Shown one piece after another: positions 7,332 to 15,763 of a DNA stretch of 64,000 nt. Positions within the stretch are counted from its first letter, which is position 1. Each line of letters opens with the position of its first letter. The position numbers were made by a program, and so were the translations under genes. The notes under the pieces are model-generated. The model searched no databases. It had not been told where the DNA came from and saw nothing but the letters and a program-made list of their open reading frames with translations. Where the stretch lies: positions 62,001-126,000 of the forward strand of contig JBBQHI010000001.1 of NCBI GenBank assembly GCA_038323835.1. The letters are read 5' to 3'. This DNA comes from JACVRW01 sp038323835 (GTDB taxonomy: Bacteria; Actinomycetota; Thermoleophilia; Solirubrobacterales; Thermoleophilaceae).

Positions 7332-9415
7332 TGCGGGTCGAGCGCAAGATCACCATCGACGCTCCCCGCGGGGCGATCTGGGAGCGCGTCAAGGACCCGG
7401 CGAACTATCCGCAGGTCGTGGAGGGCATCACCCGCTGTCAGCGCCAGGAGGGCTCGCCGGACGGCCTCGGCGGCCGCTACTCGCTGCGCATGCACGTGGG
7501 CTCGGCCGACGTGGGCGGTGTGGTGGAGGTGGTGGAGTTCGACGAGCCCGCGGACCTGAGCTGGACGAACGTGACCGGCATCGACCACCGCGGGCGCTGG
7601 CGCCTGCGGGAGACCGCGGACGGGCGCACCGAGGTGACCCTGCGTCTCTCCTACGAGGCGCCCGGGTTCCTGGGCGGGCTCTCGGACCGCATCTCCGGGC
7701 CGATGGTGGGACGAAATCTCGGGGCGACGCTGGAGCGCCTCAAACACGAGTTCGAAGGGGGAGGCGGTGCGGTGAGCGAGGGAGGCGGCGGCCTGACAGG
7801 AAGAGTGGGCAACGCGCTGGTTGCCGTGAGGGTGATGGCCGAGGCGGGGGTGATCGGTCCTATCCGGCCCGATCGCCTGGTGAAGGTCCTCACCACGCTG
7901 GCCCGCTTCGGGCGGAGCCCGGCCGCCGGAACGATCTCGCTGGCGGCCCGCTATCCGGGGCAGACGATGATCGTGGACGAGCTCGGCTCGCTCAGCTTCG
8001 ACGAGGTGCACCGCCGCACCAACGCGCTGGCCCACGCGCTCTCCGACGCCGGCGTGAAGGAGGGCGACGGCGTGGGGATCATGTGCCGCAACCACCGCGG
8101 CTTCATCGAGGCCACCGTGGCCGTGTCCAAGCTGGGTGGGGACGCGCTCTATCTAAACACCGCGTTCTCGGGCCCGCAGCTGGCCGACGTGGTGAAGCGC
8201 GAGAAGCCGGCGGCGATCATCTACGACGAGGAGTTCGCCGGCCTGCTGGCCGAGGCCGGGCGCCGCCGAAAGCGCTTCGTGGCCTGGCACGACTCGGACA
8301 AGACTGACGACCCGACCCTCGACGACCTGATCGCGAACGGGGACGACAGCGACGTGGTGGCCCCGTCGCGCGAGGGCCGCGTGACCATCCTCACCTCGGG
8401 TACCACCGGCACCCCGAAGGGCGCGGCCCGTGGCAACCCGCAGTCGATCGAGCCGGCCATCGCCCTCCTCTCGCGCATCCCGCTGAAGACCCGGCAGACC
8501 AATCAAGTGGCCGCGCCGCTCTTTCACTCGTGGGGCTTCGCCCATTACACGATGGGGCTCATCCTCGGCACCACCTACGTGCTGCGGCGGAAGTTCGACC
8601 CGGAGACGTGCCTCGCCGAGGTGGCCCGCACCCGCGCCGACGTGCTCGCGGTGGTGCCGGTGATGTTGCAGCGCATTCTCGAGCTGCCCGACGAGACCCG
8701 CCGCAAGTACGACGTGTCATCGCTGAAGGTGGTGGCCGCGAGCGGCTCCGCCCTCCCCGGCGACCTGGCCACCAACTGGATGAACGCGTTCGGGGACAAC
8801 CTCTACAACCTCTACGGCTCGACCGAGGTGGCGTGGGCGTCGATCGCCACGCCCGAGGACATGCGCGCCGCGCCCGGAACCGCGGGGAAGCCGCCGCGGG
8901 GCACCGTGGTGCACCTCTACGACGCCGACGGGCATCGCGTGCCCCCGCGGGGGACCGGCCGCATCTTCGTGGGCAACGACATGCTCTTCGAGGGCTACAC
9001 GGGCGGGGGCAGCAAGGACGTGATCGACGGCCTCATGGCCAGCGGCGACGTCGGCCGCTTCGACGCCGAGGGGCGCCTGTTCGTCGAGGGCCGCGACGAC
9101 GAGATGATCGTCTCAGGGGGCGAGAACGTGTTTCCGGCCGAGGTGGAGGATCTGCTCGCCCGCCACCACGCCGTGGCCGATGCCGCGGCGATCGGGGTCG
9201 AGGACACGGACTTCGGCCAGCGCCTGCGTGCCTTCGTGGTGCTGAAGCCGGGCACGGAGGCGAGCGAGGACGACCTCAAGGACCACGTGAAGCGGAATCT
9301 GGCCCGCTACAAGGTGCCGCGGGAGATCGTCTTCGTCGACGAATTGCCGCGAAATGCGACCGGCAAGGTCTTGAAGCGCGAACTGAAGGCGCACGAGGTG
9401 ACGAACCCGGGTTAG
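7331..9415 (+). CDS. SRPBCC domain fused to acyl-CoA synthetase
   Basis: A 694-residue reading frame with two parts. Residues 1-145 are an SRPBCC/START-like hydrophobic-ligand domain (MRVERKITIDAPRGAIWERV, then the LSYEAPGFLGG strand). From about residue 155 it is a FadD-type adenylating enzyme that makes acyl-CoA from fatty acid, ATP and CoA. The P-loop is TSGTTGTPKG (355-364), followed by YGSTEVAWAS, the hinge GRDDEMIVSGGENVFP and the catalytic Lys in NATGKVLKREL. An in-frame GTG at 7772 (residue 148) is preceded at short distance by AAGGGGGAGG, so the ligase may also be made alone from an internal start. The gene follows the acyltransferase with a TGATG overlap. The family call is firm; whether the fusion is real needs protein data. 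Confidence 0.85.
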   Translation: MRVERKITIDAPRGAIWERVKDPANYPQVVEGITRCQRQEGSPDGLGGRYSLRMHVGSADVGGVVEVVEFDEPADLSWTNVTGIDHRGRWRLRETADGRTEVTLRLSYEAPGFLGGLSDRISGPMVGRNLGATLERLKHEFEGGGGAVSEGGGGLTGRVGNALVAVRVMAEAGVIGPIRPDRLVKVLTTLARFGRSPAAGTISLAARYPGQTMIVDELGSLSFDEVHRRTNALAHALSDAGVKEGDGVGIMCRNHRGFIEATVAVSKLGGDALYLNTAFSGPQLADVVKREKPAAIIYDEEFAGLLAEAGRRRKRFVAWHDSDKTDDPTLDDLIANGDDSDVVAPSREGRVTILTSGTTGTPKGAARGNPQSIEPAIALLSRIPLKTRQTNQVAAPLFHSWGFAHYTMGLILGTTYVLRRKFDPETCLAEVARTRADVLAVVPVMLQRILELPDETRRKYDVSSLKVVAASGSALPGDLATNWMNAFGDNLYNLYGSTEVAWASIATPEDMRAAPGTAGKPPRGTVVHLYDADGHRVPPRGTGRIFVGNDMLFEGYTGGGSKDVIDGLMASGDVGRFDAEGRLFVEGRDDEMIVSGGENVFPAEVEDLLARHHAVADAAAIGVEDTDFGQRLRAFVVLKPGTEASEDDLKDHVKRNLARYKVPREIVFVDELPRNATGKVLKRELKAHEVTNPG

Positions 9416-9476
9416 GGTGATTTTCCGAAGTCCTCTTGGCAGGTTTCCGCGGCGCAGGGCCGAATGGAGACCGGGA

Positions 9477-9899
9477 ATGAGTGCCTTTCTGATCGTGGTC
9501 ATCGCGGTGGTTCTGCTGGTGGCTGTTGCCACCCTCCTGCTGGTGGTCGGAAGCGGCCGCTCACGCCGGCTGGAGGACGAGCGGAACCGCTCGGACGAGA
9601 TGCGCCGCGAGGCCGAGTTCCACAACGTCCGCGCCCAGCGTGCACAGGCGGAGGCGGAGGAGCGCATGGCGCGCGCCCGGCGCGAGGAAGCCGCCGCCCA
9701 GGAGGAGGCCCTGCGCGCCGAGGAGCACGAGCGGGAGGCCTCCGAGCGCTTCCGTCGCGCCGAGGAGCTGGACCCGGACAAGGGGTCCGACCAGCCTCGC
9801 CGCAGCCGCTTCGGGCGCGCCGAGGATCAGGAGGCGGAGCCGGAGCCCACGCCGGACGATCCGGCCGAGCAGGCGCCGGGCTCGCGCGACGACTCCTGA
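9477..9899 (+). CDS. Small single-pass membrane protein with charged coiled coil
   Basis: A 140-residue protein with one N-terminal membrane helix (SAFLIVVIAVVLLVAVATLLLVV), then a long Glu/Arg/Ala-rich heptad-like region (about residues 35-105) expected to form a coiled coil, and an acidic Pro-rich tail. The ATG at 9477 is chosen because the upstream in-frame extension from 9417 is Arg-rich and unlike a signal sequence. No enzyme motif is visible; a membrane-tethered scaffold is possible, but I do not recognise the family. It lies 61 bp after the acyl-CoA ligase and 47 bp before the GH3 gene. Confidence 0.7.
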   Translation: MSAFLIVVIAVVLLVAVATLLLVVGSGRSRRLEDERNRSDEMRREAEFHNVRAQRAQAEAEERMARARREEAAAQEEALRAEEHEREASERFRRAEELDPDKGSDQPRRSRFGRAEDQEAEPEPTPDDPAEQAPGSRDDS

Positions 9900-9946
9900 G
9901 CGTCCCGCTGCCCGCGCGCCGAGGAGCCCTCGGTAGCTTCCCGTAC

Positions 9947-12178
9947 ATGAGGAGACGGCTGAGCCTGGCCGCGGGACTGGCGATCGTGTCGGGCCTTGCT
10001 GCCGCCGTGTGGCCGGCGCCGGCGCCCGCCGCCGGGCGCTGCGGAGACCATCCCTGGTGTAACCGCTCGCTGTCCGCGGATGCCCGCACCGCGCTCCTGC
10101 TACCCCAGCTCACGCTGGACGAGAAGCTCGGCCTGATGGGAGGCGACGACCCCGACGGCTATCTCCACGCCGCCCGGAACTCGGCCACGGTGAACGGGGT
10201 GCCCCGTCTCGGCATCCCGCCGCTCTACCTCAACGACGGGCCGGGCGGGATCAGGATGGGGGTGGGGGCGGACTCGGCCCCGGCCACCGCGCTGCCCTCG
10301 CCGCTGGCCCTGGCCGCCGCCTTCGACACGAAGCTCGCGGACACCTACACGGGGGTGATCGCCAGGGAGGCGCGCCGCCGCGGCGCGGACGTGGTGCTCG
10401 GGCCGATGGTGAACCTGGTGCGAGACCCGCGGGCGGGCCGCAACTTCGAGAGCTACGGCGAGGACCCGCGCCTGCTGAGCGACCTCGGCGTGGCCTACAT
10501 CCGCGGCCTCCAGCGGCGCGGCGTGATCGCCGACGTGAAGCACTTCGCGGCCAACAACCAGGAGACGAGCCGCTTCGCCATCGACGAGCGGATCGACGAG
10601 CGCACCCTGCGTGAGATGTACCTGCCGCAGTTCGAGGCCGCGGTGAGGCGAGGGCACGTGGGCACGGTGATGACCGCCTACAACCGGGTGAACGGGGCCT
10701 ATATGGGGGCCAACCGCCCGCTGGTGCGGGGCACCCTGCTGGGCGACTTCGGCTTCAAGGGATTCGTGCTCTCGGACTTCCTGGCCTCAGGCGACACCGT
10801 GGGGTCGGCCCTGGCGGGCCAGAGCCTGGCGCTGCCGGCGCCCAACTACTACGAGCCCTCCCTCCTGCGGGGCGCACTGGCCGCCGGCACGCTCAGGCAG
10901 GCCACGGTGGACGACCTGGTGCGCCGCTACCTGCGCACCCTGATCCGCTTCGGCGTGTTCGACCGCGACGCGCGCAGCCGCACCGGGCCGCTGCCCCGGA
11001 GGCGCGACGCGCGGATCGCCCGGAGGGTGGCGGGCCGCGGAGTCGTGCTCCTCCGCAACCGGCGCTCGCTCCTCCCTCTGAGGCCCGGCCGGCTGGGCTC
11101 GGTGGCCGTCATCGGCCGCTCGGCGGACGAGTACCAGCGGCCCAACTCCCTTTCGAGCGGCGGCGTCCAGCCGCTGCTGACCGTGACCCTGCGCCAGGCG
11201 ATCGAGCGGACCGGGCGCGGGGGCAGGTCGTTCCGCGTCCGCTACTCGGACGGGGCCGGCCTGACCCAGGCGGCGCGCTTGGCCCGGCGCTCCCGCGTGG
11301 CGGTGGTGGCCGTGGCCCCGAGCGCGACGTCCGGCGAGTTCCAGGACCGCGGCTGCCTGGCGCTCGACTGCGCGCCCGCGGCGGCGCACCAGGATGCGCT
11401 GGTCCGGGCTGTGGCGAGGGCGAACCCGAGGACCGTGGTGGTGGTGCAGTCACCCGGGCCGGTGCTGATGCCCTGGGCCCGGAGCGTCCCGGCGATCCTG
11501 GAGGGGTGGTGGCCCGGGGAGACGGGCGGCGAGGGCATCGCCGACGTGCTGTTCGGGCGCCTGAACCCCTCCGCGCGCCTGCCGGTGACCTTTCCGCGCG
11601 CGGAGGCCGACCTGCCCACGCGGACGCCGCTCCAGTTCCCCGGCGTCGGAGGCCGCGGCGTGTACTCCGAGGGTGTGCTCGTGGGCTATCGCTGGTACGA
11701 CCAGCGGCGCATCCGCCCGCTCTTCCCCTTCGGGTTCGGACTCTCCTACACGAGCTTCCACTACCGCGATCTCGAGGTGCGCGACATCAAGAACGCGCAC
11801 GCGGCGGGGAAGGTGCGCGTGAAGCTGAGGGTGGCGAACGTCGGGCCGCGCGCGGGCGCCGAGGTGGTGCAGCTCTACGTCGGCCTGCCGCGGGCGGCGG
11901 CCGGGGTCGTGCAGCCGCCCAAGGCGCTCAAGCGCTTCCGCCGGGTCGAGATCCCCTCGGGACGCAGCCGCGACCTGACCTTCTCGCTCGAGGACCGCGA
12001 CTTCTCCTACTGGGACGCGCGGCGCCACGCCTGGCGGGTGGGCGCCGGCTGCTACCGGATCCTCGTGGGCAGCTCCTCGCGGGACATCCGCCTGGAGGAC
12101 GTGATCGCCCGGGGCTCCGCGGGCTGCGCCCGGCCGGCTCGGCACCTTCCTCGACTTCGAAGCCCTCGGCTGTCTTGA
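9947..12178 (+). CDS. Secreted glycoside hydrolase family 3 (beta-glucosidase type)
   Basis: A 743-residue exported GH3 enzyme. Residues 1-29 are a signal peptide (RRR, hydrophobic core, Ala-x-Ala cut near APAPAAG). The (beta/alpha)8-like domain carries YLNDGPGGIR (substrate loop), NFESYGEDP, KHFAANNQE and the nucleophile in GFVLSDF (Asp277). The second domain has the SGEFQDR loop, whose Glu is the likely acid/base. The C-terminus carries the fibronectin-III-like module (PFGFGLSYTSF through YVGLP). It is expected to release terminal beta-linked sugars from oligosaccharides outside the cell. The ATG at 9947 is preceded by a TAGCTT box at 9934-9939, which fits the leaderless pattern seen elsewhere in the window. 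Substrate specificity is not decidable. Confidence 0.92.
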   Translation: MRRRLSLAAGLAIVSGLAAAVWPAPAPAAGRCGDHPWCNRSLSADARTALLLPQLTLDEKLGLMGGDDPDGYLHAARNSATVNGVPRLGIPPLYLNDGPGGIRMGVGADSAPATALPSPLALAAAFDTKLADTYTGVIAREARRRGADVVLGPMVNLVRDPRAGRNFESYGEDPRLLSDLGVAYIRGLQRRGVIADVKHFAANNQETSRFAIDERIDERTLREMYLPQFEAAVRRGHVGTVMTAYNRVNGAYMGANRPLVRGTLLGDFGFKGFVLSDFLASGDTVGSALAGQSLALPAPNYYEPSLLRGALAAGTLRQATVDDLVRRYLRTLIRFGVFDRDARSRTGPLPRRRDARIARRVAGRGVVLLRNRRSLLPLRPGRLGSVAVIGRSADEYQRPNSLSSGGVQPLLTVTLRQAIERTGRGGRSFRVRYSDGAGLTQAARLARRSRVAVVAVAPSATSGEFQDRGCLALDCAPAAAHQDALVRAVARANPRTVVVVQSPGPVLMPWARSVPAILEGWWPGETGGEGIADVLFGRLNPSARLPVTFPRAEADLPTRTPLQFPGVGGRGVYSEGVLVGYRWYDQRRIRPLFPFGFGLSYTSFHYRDLEVRDIKNAHAAGKVRVKLRVANVGPRAGAEVVQLYVGLPRAAAGVVQPPKALKRFRRVEIPSGRSRDLTFSLEDRDFSYWDARRHAWRVGAGCYRILVGSSSRDIRLEDVIARGSAGCARPARHLPRLRSPRLS

Positions 12179-12203
12179 CCGGCCTGGCCGGGTGTAGTAG
12201 ACC
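12175..12203 (+). promoter_or_regulatory. Sigma70-type promoter of the broken secreted-protein gene
   Basis: TTGACC (12175-12180) and TAGACC (12198-12203) are separated by exactly 17 nt, inside and just after the end of the GH3 gene. The downstream sequence CGCAGTA then CACTGGG closely matches that of the hydrogenase-operon promoter at 31493-31521, which also has 17-nt spacing and the same TAGACC box. A good ribosome site (AAAGGAG, 12233-12239) and ATG 12246 follow. Confidence 0.7.
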
Positions 12204-12245
12204 GCGCAGTACAGGGCACTGGGACTCGGCCGAAAGGAGTGCCCG

Positions 12246-12720
12246 ATGAAAAAGGTGGCCCTTGTGACCCTCGCGGCGGCGGCGATCGCAGCGTTCGCGA
12301 TCCCAGGAGTTGCAGTCGCGTAAACAGCCTCCCCGCAGCTGACGTTGGGGCAGGCCTGCGAGACGGGGTTCGGCGGGGCGCAGCTCTATGGGGTGCAGGT
12401 GACCGTGACCGGCGTACCTCCGGGTTCCGGTGTCAGCGGATCCGTTTCGTTCCCTGACAGCAGCGGCGTCAGCGGCACGATCTTCGCGGACGAAGCTGGA
12501 GTGGCCAGCATCACCCTCTTCAGCCCCTCGCGGGGCGTCTTCACCGTTGAGATCACGTCTCCCTTCTCCGCGGTTCAATCATTGGAGGTCGACTGTCTCC
12601 CCACCGACAAAAGATCAGTGCAAGAAGGGCGGCTGGCGCAACTTCGGCTCGACTTTCAAGAACCAAGGGGACTGTGTCAGCTTCGTAGCCACCGGGGAAA
12701 GGAATCGCCCAGCCGGTTAG
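12246..12720 (+). pseudogene. Broken secreted-protein gene (nonsense plus frameshift)
   Basis: The gene starts with an intact ribosome site and a 25-residue signal peptide (MKKVALVTLAAAAIAAFAI then PGVAVA), but TAA at 12321 stops translation exactly at the predicted cleavage site. The same frame then stays open: TASPQLTLGQACETGFG, a beta-rich stretch with GVPPGSGVSG, and EVDCLPT. Near 12598-12612 the coding signal moves to the +1 frame, which encodes DQCKKGGWRNFGSTFKNQG and DCVSFVATGERN and ends at TAG 12718. That C-terminus is the 'CKKGGW...NFG.FKNQGDCVSFV' ending common on secreted actinobacterial proteins, so both lesions lie in one formerly intact gene. A CAA-to-TAA change would explain the stop. 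Only the signal peptide should still be made. A sequencing error cannot be fully excluded. Confidence 0.8.
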
Positions 12721-12817
12721 AAGCGCATCGACCCATACGCAGCCCCGAACGCCCTGCCCGGGGTCGAGTTTGCCCCTGGCTGCCCGCCTGAGCTAGCGGG
12801 GAATACTCGGCGGAGCG

Positions 12818-12891
12818 ATGTCGGTCGAGGCCGTCCCATCTTGGCCGTCGTGGAGGGGGGCTATCACGGCCACGACGGAATCGGACGCTGG
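12818..12891 (+). pseudogene. Remnant of an NTF2/SnoaL-like gene
   Basis: The string ATACTCGGCGG before an ATGTCG start is nearly identical to the start region of the intact NTF2-like gene at 4459. Here the frame after ATG 12818 soon loses homology, but another frame (12850-12891) reads VEGGYHGHDGIGRW, which resembles the E-x-x-x-Y-x-G-H-x-G-I-x-R-W strand and loop of SnoaL-like proteins. No further homologous sequence is seen before the terminator at 12936. I read it as a 5' fragment left after deletion and frameshift; the evidence is short. Confidence 0.4.
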
Positions 12892-12935
12892 TGCGCCCCG
12901 CCGGCGGACGCGGTCGGCCAACGGTAGGAACGTTG

Positions 12936-12957
12936 ACCACCCATACGGTGGTTTTTG
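12936..12957 (+). terminator. Rho-independent terminator
   Basis: ACCACC, loop CATAC, GGTGGT, then a run of five T counting the last stem base. It lies between the broken genes and the convergent pepA gene, and is the clearest intrinsic terminator in the window. Confidence 0.75.
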
Positions 12958-13006
12958 TTCCACGCGTCGGGCTAGGTGGCCGACTCCAGTTACGTTGTGG
13001 GCTGAG

Positions 13007-14458
13007 TCAGGCGGCGCTGCGCCGGGCCAGCGCGATCAGGGCCCGCGTGCCGAAGCCCGACGCGCCCTTGCCCACGTAGGGGCGCCCGGTGCCCCACGCC
13101 GTGCCGGCGATGTCCATGTGCGCCCAGGGCGTGTCGCCCACGAACTGGCGCAGAAACTCCGCCGCGTAGTTGGAGCCGGCTACCCGGCCATCGGCGGCGT
13201 TGGTGAGGTCGGCGAACTGGCCCTTGGTGAGCTCGAGGTACTCGGCGTGGAGCGGCATGCGCCAGCAGAGCTCGCCGCTGGCCTCCGCGGCGGCGTCGAT
13301 GTCCGCGTACCAGTCCTCGTCGTTCGCCCAGAGCCCGGCGTACGTGTGCCCCAGGGCCACGAGGATCGCGCCGGTGAGCGTGGCCAGGTCCACCACGCGT
13401 TCCACGCCCTGCTCCACGGCGTAGCAGAGGGCGTCGGCCAGGATCAGGCGGCCCTCGGCGTCGGTGTTGTTGACCTCGATCGTGGTCCCGTTCATCGCCG
13501 TCACGATGTCCCCGGGCTTCACCGCATGCCCGCTCGGCATGTTCTCGGTGGAGGGCACCACGGCGGTCACCGTGGCGGGCAGTCCGAGGGCCGCGATGCC
13601 GGCCATCGCCTCGATCACCGCGGCGCCGCCCGACATGTCGAACTTCATCTCCTGCATCTTCGCCGAGGGCTTGATCGAGATCCCGCCGGTGTCGAAGGTC
13701 ACGGCCTTGCCCACGTAGCCGAGGTGCGGCCCGGTGGCGTTCCCGGGGCGGTGGCGGAGAACGATCAGGCGCGGCTCCACATGAGTCCCCTGGGCCACGG
13801 CGGCCAGCGCCCCCATGCCGCGGGACTCGATCGCGTCGCGGTCGAGGATCTCCACCTCGAGCGCGTCGTAGTCGGCGGCGATCTCCACCGCGCGGTCGGC
13901 CAGGAAGCTCGGCGTGGCCACGTTGGCCGGGAGGTTCTGAAGGTCGCGTGCCGCGTTGGCGGATTCGGCCGACACGCGTGCGAACTCGAGCTCCGAGTCG
14001 TCCACGGCGTCACCCACCAGCTCAAGCGACTCCACGCCCCCGGGTGAGTCCTCATCGCGCTCGGACTTGAAGCGATCGAAGCTGTACAGGCGCAGGACCG
14101 TGCCCTCCACCAGGCCGCCGTTCACGCCCTCCCCGCCCGGGCTGGCCCAGGACAACGAGACGGTGCCGAGCTCGCGGGCCCGGCCCGCCACCGCGGCGGC
14201 CGCGACGCGCGCCCGCTCGGCGTCCAGCTCGTGGCGCTTGCCCAGGCCGGCGATCAGCACGCGGCGCCGCCCGCCACCGGGCGCGTCCTCGTGAGTGACC
14301 GCGACCTTCCGCAGCCCGGCCTTCGCCTCGCCAAGGTCCACCAGCGCCTGAAGCGCGGGCTCGCCCAGGGGCTCGCCCTCGAAGAGGGGGACGACGCGGG
14401 TGTCCGCGGCCGTGTCGCCGGGGGCGCCGCTGCTGGATGTGACGCGTACGAGTGCCAT
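13007..14458 (-). CDS. pepA: Leucyl aminopeptidase (M17)
   Basis: A 483-residue M17 family cytosol aminopeptidase, a two-metal enzyme that removes N-terminal residues during peptide turnover. The N-terminal macro-like domain (about 1-160) is followed by the catalytic domain with VGKAVTFDTGGISIKP (Lys251, Asp256, Lys263), KFDMSGGAA (Asp274) and the signature NTDAEGRL (331-338), which supplies metal-binding Asp333 and Glu335 and the active-site Arg337. All expected residues are present and the length is normal. The ATG at 14458 is preferred over an upstream in-frame start because a TAGACT box (14474-14469) ends 10 nt before it. It is divergent from the thiolase gene. Confidence 0.95.
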   Translation of the reverse strand: MALVRVTSSSGAPGDTAADTRVVPLFEGEPLGEPALQALVDLGEAKAGLRKVAVTHEDAPGGGRRRVLIAGLGKRHELDAERARVAAAAVAGRARELGTVSLSWASPGGEGVNGGLVEGTVLRLYSFDRFKSERDEDSPGGVESLELVGDAVDDSELEFARVSAESANAARDLQNLPANVATPSFLADRAVEIAADYDALEVEILDRDAIESRGMGALAAVAQGTHVEPRLIVLRHRPGNATGPHLGYVGKAVTFDTGGISIKPSAKMQEMKFDMSGGAAVIEAMAGIAALGLPATVTAVVPSTENMPSGHAVKPGDIVTAMNGTTIEVNNTDAEGRLILADALCYAVEQGVERVVDLATLTGAILVALGHTYAGLWANDEDWYADIDAAAEASGELCWRMPLHAEYLELTKGQFADLTNAADGRVAGSNYAAEFLRQFVGDTPWAHMDIAGTAWGTGRPYVGKGASGFGTRALIALARRSAA

Positions 14459-14468
14459 CGGGGGCGTG

Positions 14469-14474
14469 AGTCTA
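14469..14474 (-). promoter_or_regulatory. -10 box of pepA (near-leaderless)
   Basis: TAGACT on the minus strand ends 10 nt upstream of the pepA ATG, so a transcript starting 6-8 nt after it would carry almost no 5' leader. The same box at the same distance precedes the mutase gene at 17008. Confidence 0.55.
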
Positions 14475-14491
14475 GACCGCCGGTATCGTAG

Positions 14492-14533
14492 GGAGGAGCG
14501 CAGCCCGGGCGCCGGCCGGGCGAGCACCGGACC
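14492..14533 (+). repeat. REP-like palindromic repeat, copy A
   Basis: A 42-bp element with end blocks GGAGGAGCGCAG and CGAGCACCGGACC around a CCCG...CGGG stem. It is identical over all 42 bp, in inverted orientation, to copy C (50312-50353) and differs from copy B (33192-33233) at four positions. It lies between the divergent pepA and thiolase genes. Confidence 0.8.
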
Positions 14534-14578
14534 CTGCCGTTATCTGGCCCCGCCAGCCGCAAAGGAGACTGCCCCCAG

Positions 14579-15763
14579 ATGCCCAAGACCGTGATCCTCG
14601 GTGCCGCCCGTACGCCGTTCGGCAAGCTCGGAGGCGGCCTCTCGACGCTCGACGCCACCGATCTCGGCGGCACGGCCATCGCCGCCGCGCTCGAGCGGGC
14701 CGAGGTGGCGCCGGAGCAGGTCCAGCACGTGGTGTTCGGTCAGGTGCTCCAGGCGGGACAGGGACAGGTCCCGAGCCGCCAGGCCCAGATCAAGGGCGGC
14801 ATCCCGAAGGAGGTCTCCTCCGAGACCGTGAACAAGGTCTGCGCCTCCGGGCTGCGCGCCGGCGGGATGGTGGACCAGTCCATCCGCGCGGGCGACCTCG
14901 ACGTGGCCGTGGGCGGCGGCATGGAATCGATGTCGAACGCCCCCTACCTGCTCAAGGGCGCGCGCTTCGGCTTCCGCATGGGCGACGCCAAGGCAATCGA
15001 CTCGATGATGAACGACGGCCTGACCAACCCCTTCTCGGGCAAGGGGATGGGGGAGGAGGCCGACGAGGTGGGCGACGAGCTGGAGGTCACCCGCGCGGAC
15101 ATGGACAAGTTCGCGCTGCGCAGCCACGAGCTGGCCATCCAGGCCACCGACGAGGGGCGCCTGCCCGAGGAGATCGTGCCCGTCACGGTCAAGTCGCGTA
15201 AGGGCGAGACCACCGTGGAGGTGGACGAGGGCCCGCGCCGCGAGTCCACGCTCGAGTCGCTGGCCGGACTGAAGGGCGCGTTCCACAAGGACGGCTCTCA
15301 CACGGCGGGGAACGCCCCGGGGGTGAACGACGGCGCGGGCGCGATCGTGTACGCCAGCGACGACTGGGCGAAGGCCAACGGTCGTCCCGCGCTCGCCACG
15401 ATCATCGCCCAGGCGGCGGTGGCGGACGACTTCCCCTACCTGGCCCGCACCCCGGCGAACGCGACCAAGGCGGCGCTGGAGAAGGCCGGCCTCACGGTGG
15501 ACGACATCGACCTGTTCGAGATCAACGAGGCCTTCGCCTCGGTGGCGCTGAACTCGATGCGGATGCTGGGTGTGGACGAGTCGAAGGTGAACGTGAACGG
15601 CGGCGCGATCGCGCTCGGGCACCCGATCGGGGCCAGCGGCGCGCGCATCCTGATGACGCTGGTGAACGAGCTGCGCCGCCGCGGCGGCGGGCGTGGCGTG
15701 GCCGCGATCTGCTCGGGCGGCGGCCAGGGCGACGCGATGATCGTCGAGGTGAACGGCTCCTAA
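14579..15763 (+). CDS. Acetyl-CoA acetyltransferase (thiolase)
   Basis: A 394-residue type II thiolase that either condenses two acetyl-CoA or cleaves 3-ketoacyl-CoA. The nucleophilic Cys88 is in NKVCASGLRA, the His of GHPIGASGAR (about 347) activates it, and the second catalytic Cys is in AICSGGGQGDAM (about 378). The NEAF segment (EINEAFASVALNSM) completes the active site. The length is standard. AAAGGAG lies about 11 nt before the ATG. Direction (PHB/ketone-body synthesis or beta-oxidation) cannot be read; the ETF genes 8 kb downstream make fatty-acid or ketoacyl turnover plausible. Confidence 0.95.
   Translation: MPKTVILGAARTPFGKLGGGLSTLDATDLGGTAIAAALERAEVAPEQVQHVVFGQVLQAGQGQVPSRQAQIKGGIPKEVSSETVNKVCASGLRAGGMVDQSIRAGDLDVAVGGGMESMSNAPYLLKGARFGFRMGDAKAIDSMMNDGLTNPFSGKGMGEEADEVGDELEVTRADMDKFALRSHELAIQATDEGRLPEEIVPVTVKSRKGETTVEVDEGPRRESTLESLAGLKGAFHKDGSHTAGNAPGVNDGAGAIVYASDDWAKANGRPALATIIAQAAVADDFPYLARTPANATKAALEKAGLTVDDIDLFEINEAFASVALNSMRMLGVDESKVNVNGGAIALGHPIGASGARILMTLVNELRRRGGGRGVAAICSGGGQGDAMIVEVNGS

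Noticed and set aside
12246..12720. Programmed stop-codon read-through or frameshifting
   Set aside because: TAA followed by A, with no selenocysteine-type or slippery sequence seen, and two independent lesions point to ordinary decay. Not fully excluded, so kept as a check in the findings.
12818..14047. Long plus-strand reading frame (about 409 codons) opposite pepA
   Set aside because: It runs antisense to a complete M17 aminopeptidase whose catalytic residues are all in place. The plus-strand product is Arg/His/Gly-rich low-complexity sequence, a usual shadow in high-GC DNA.
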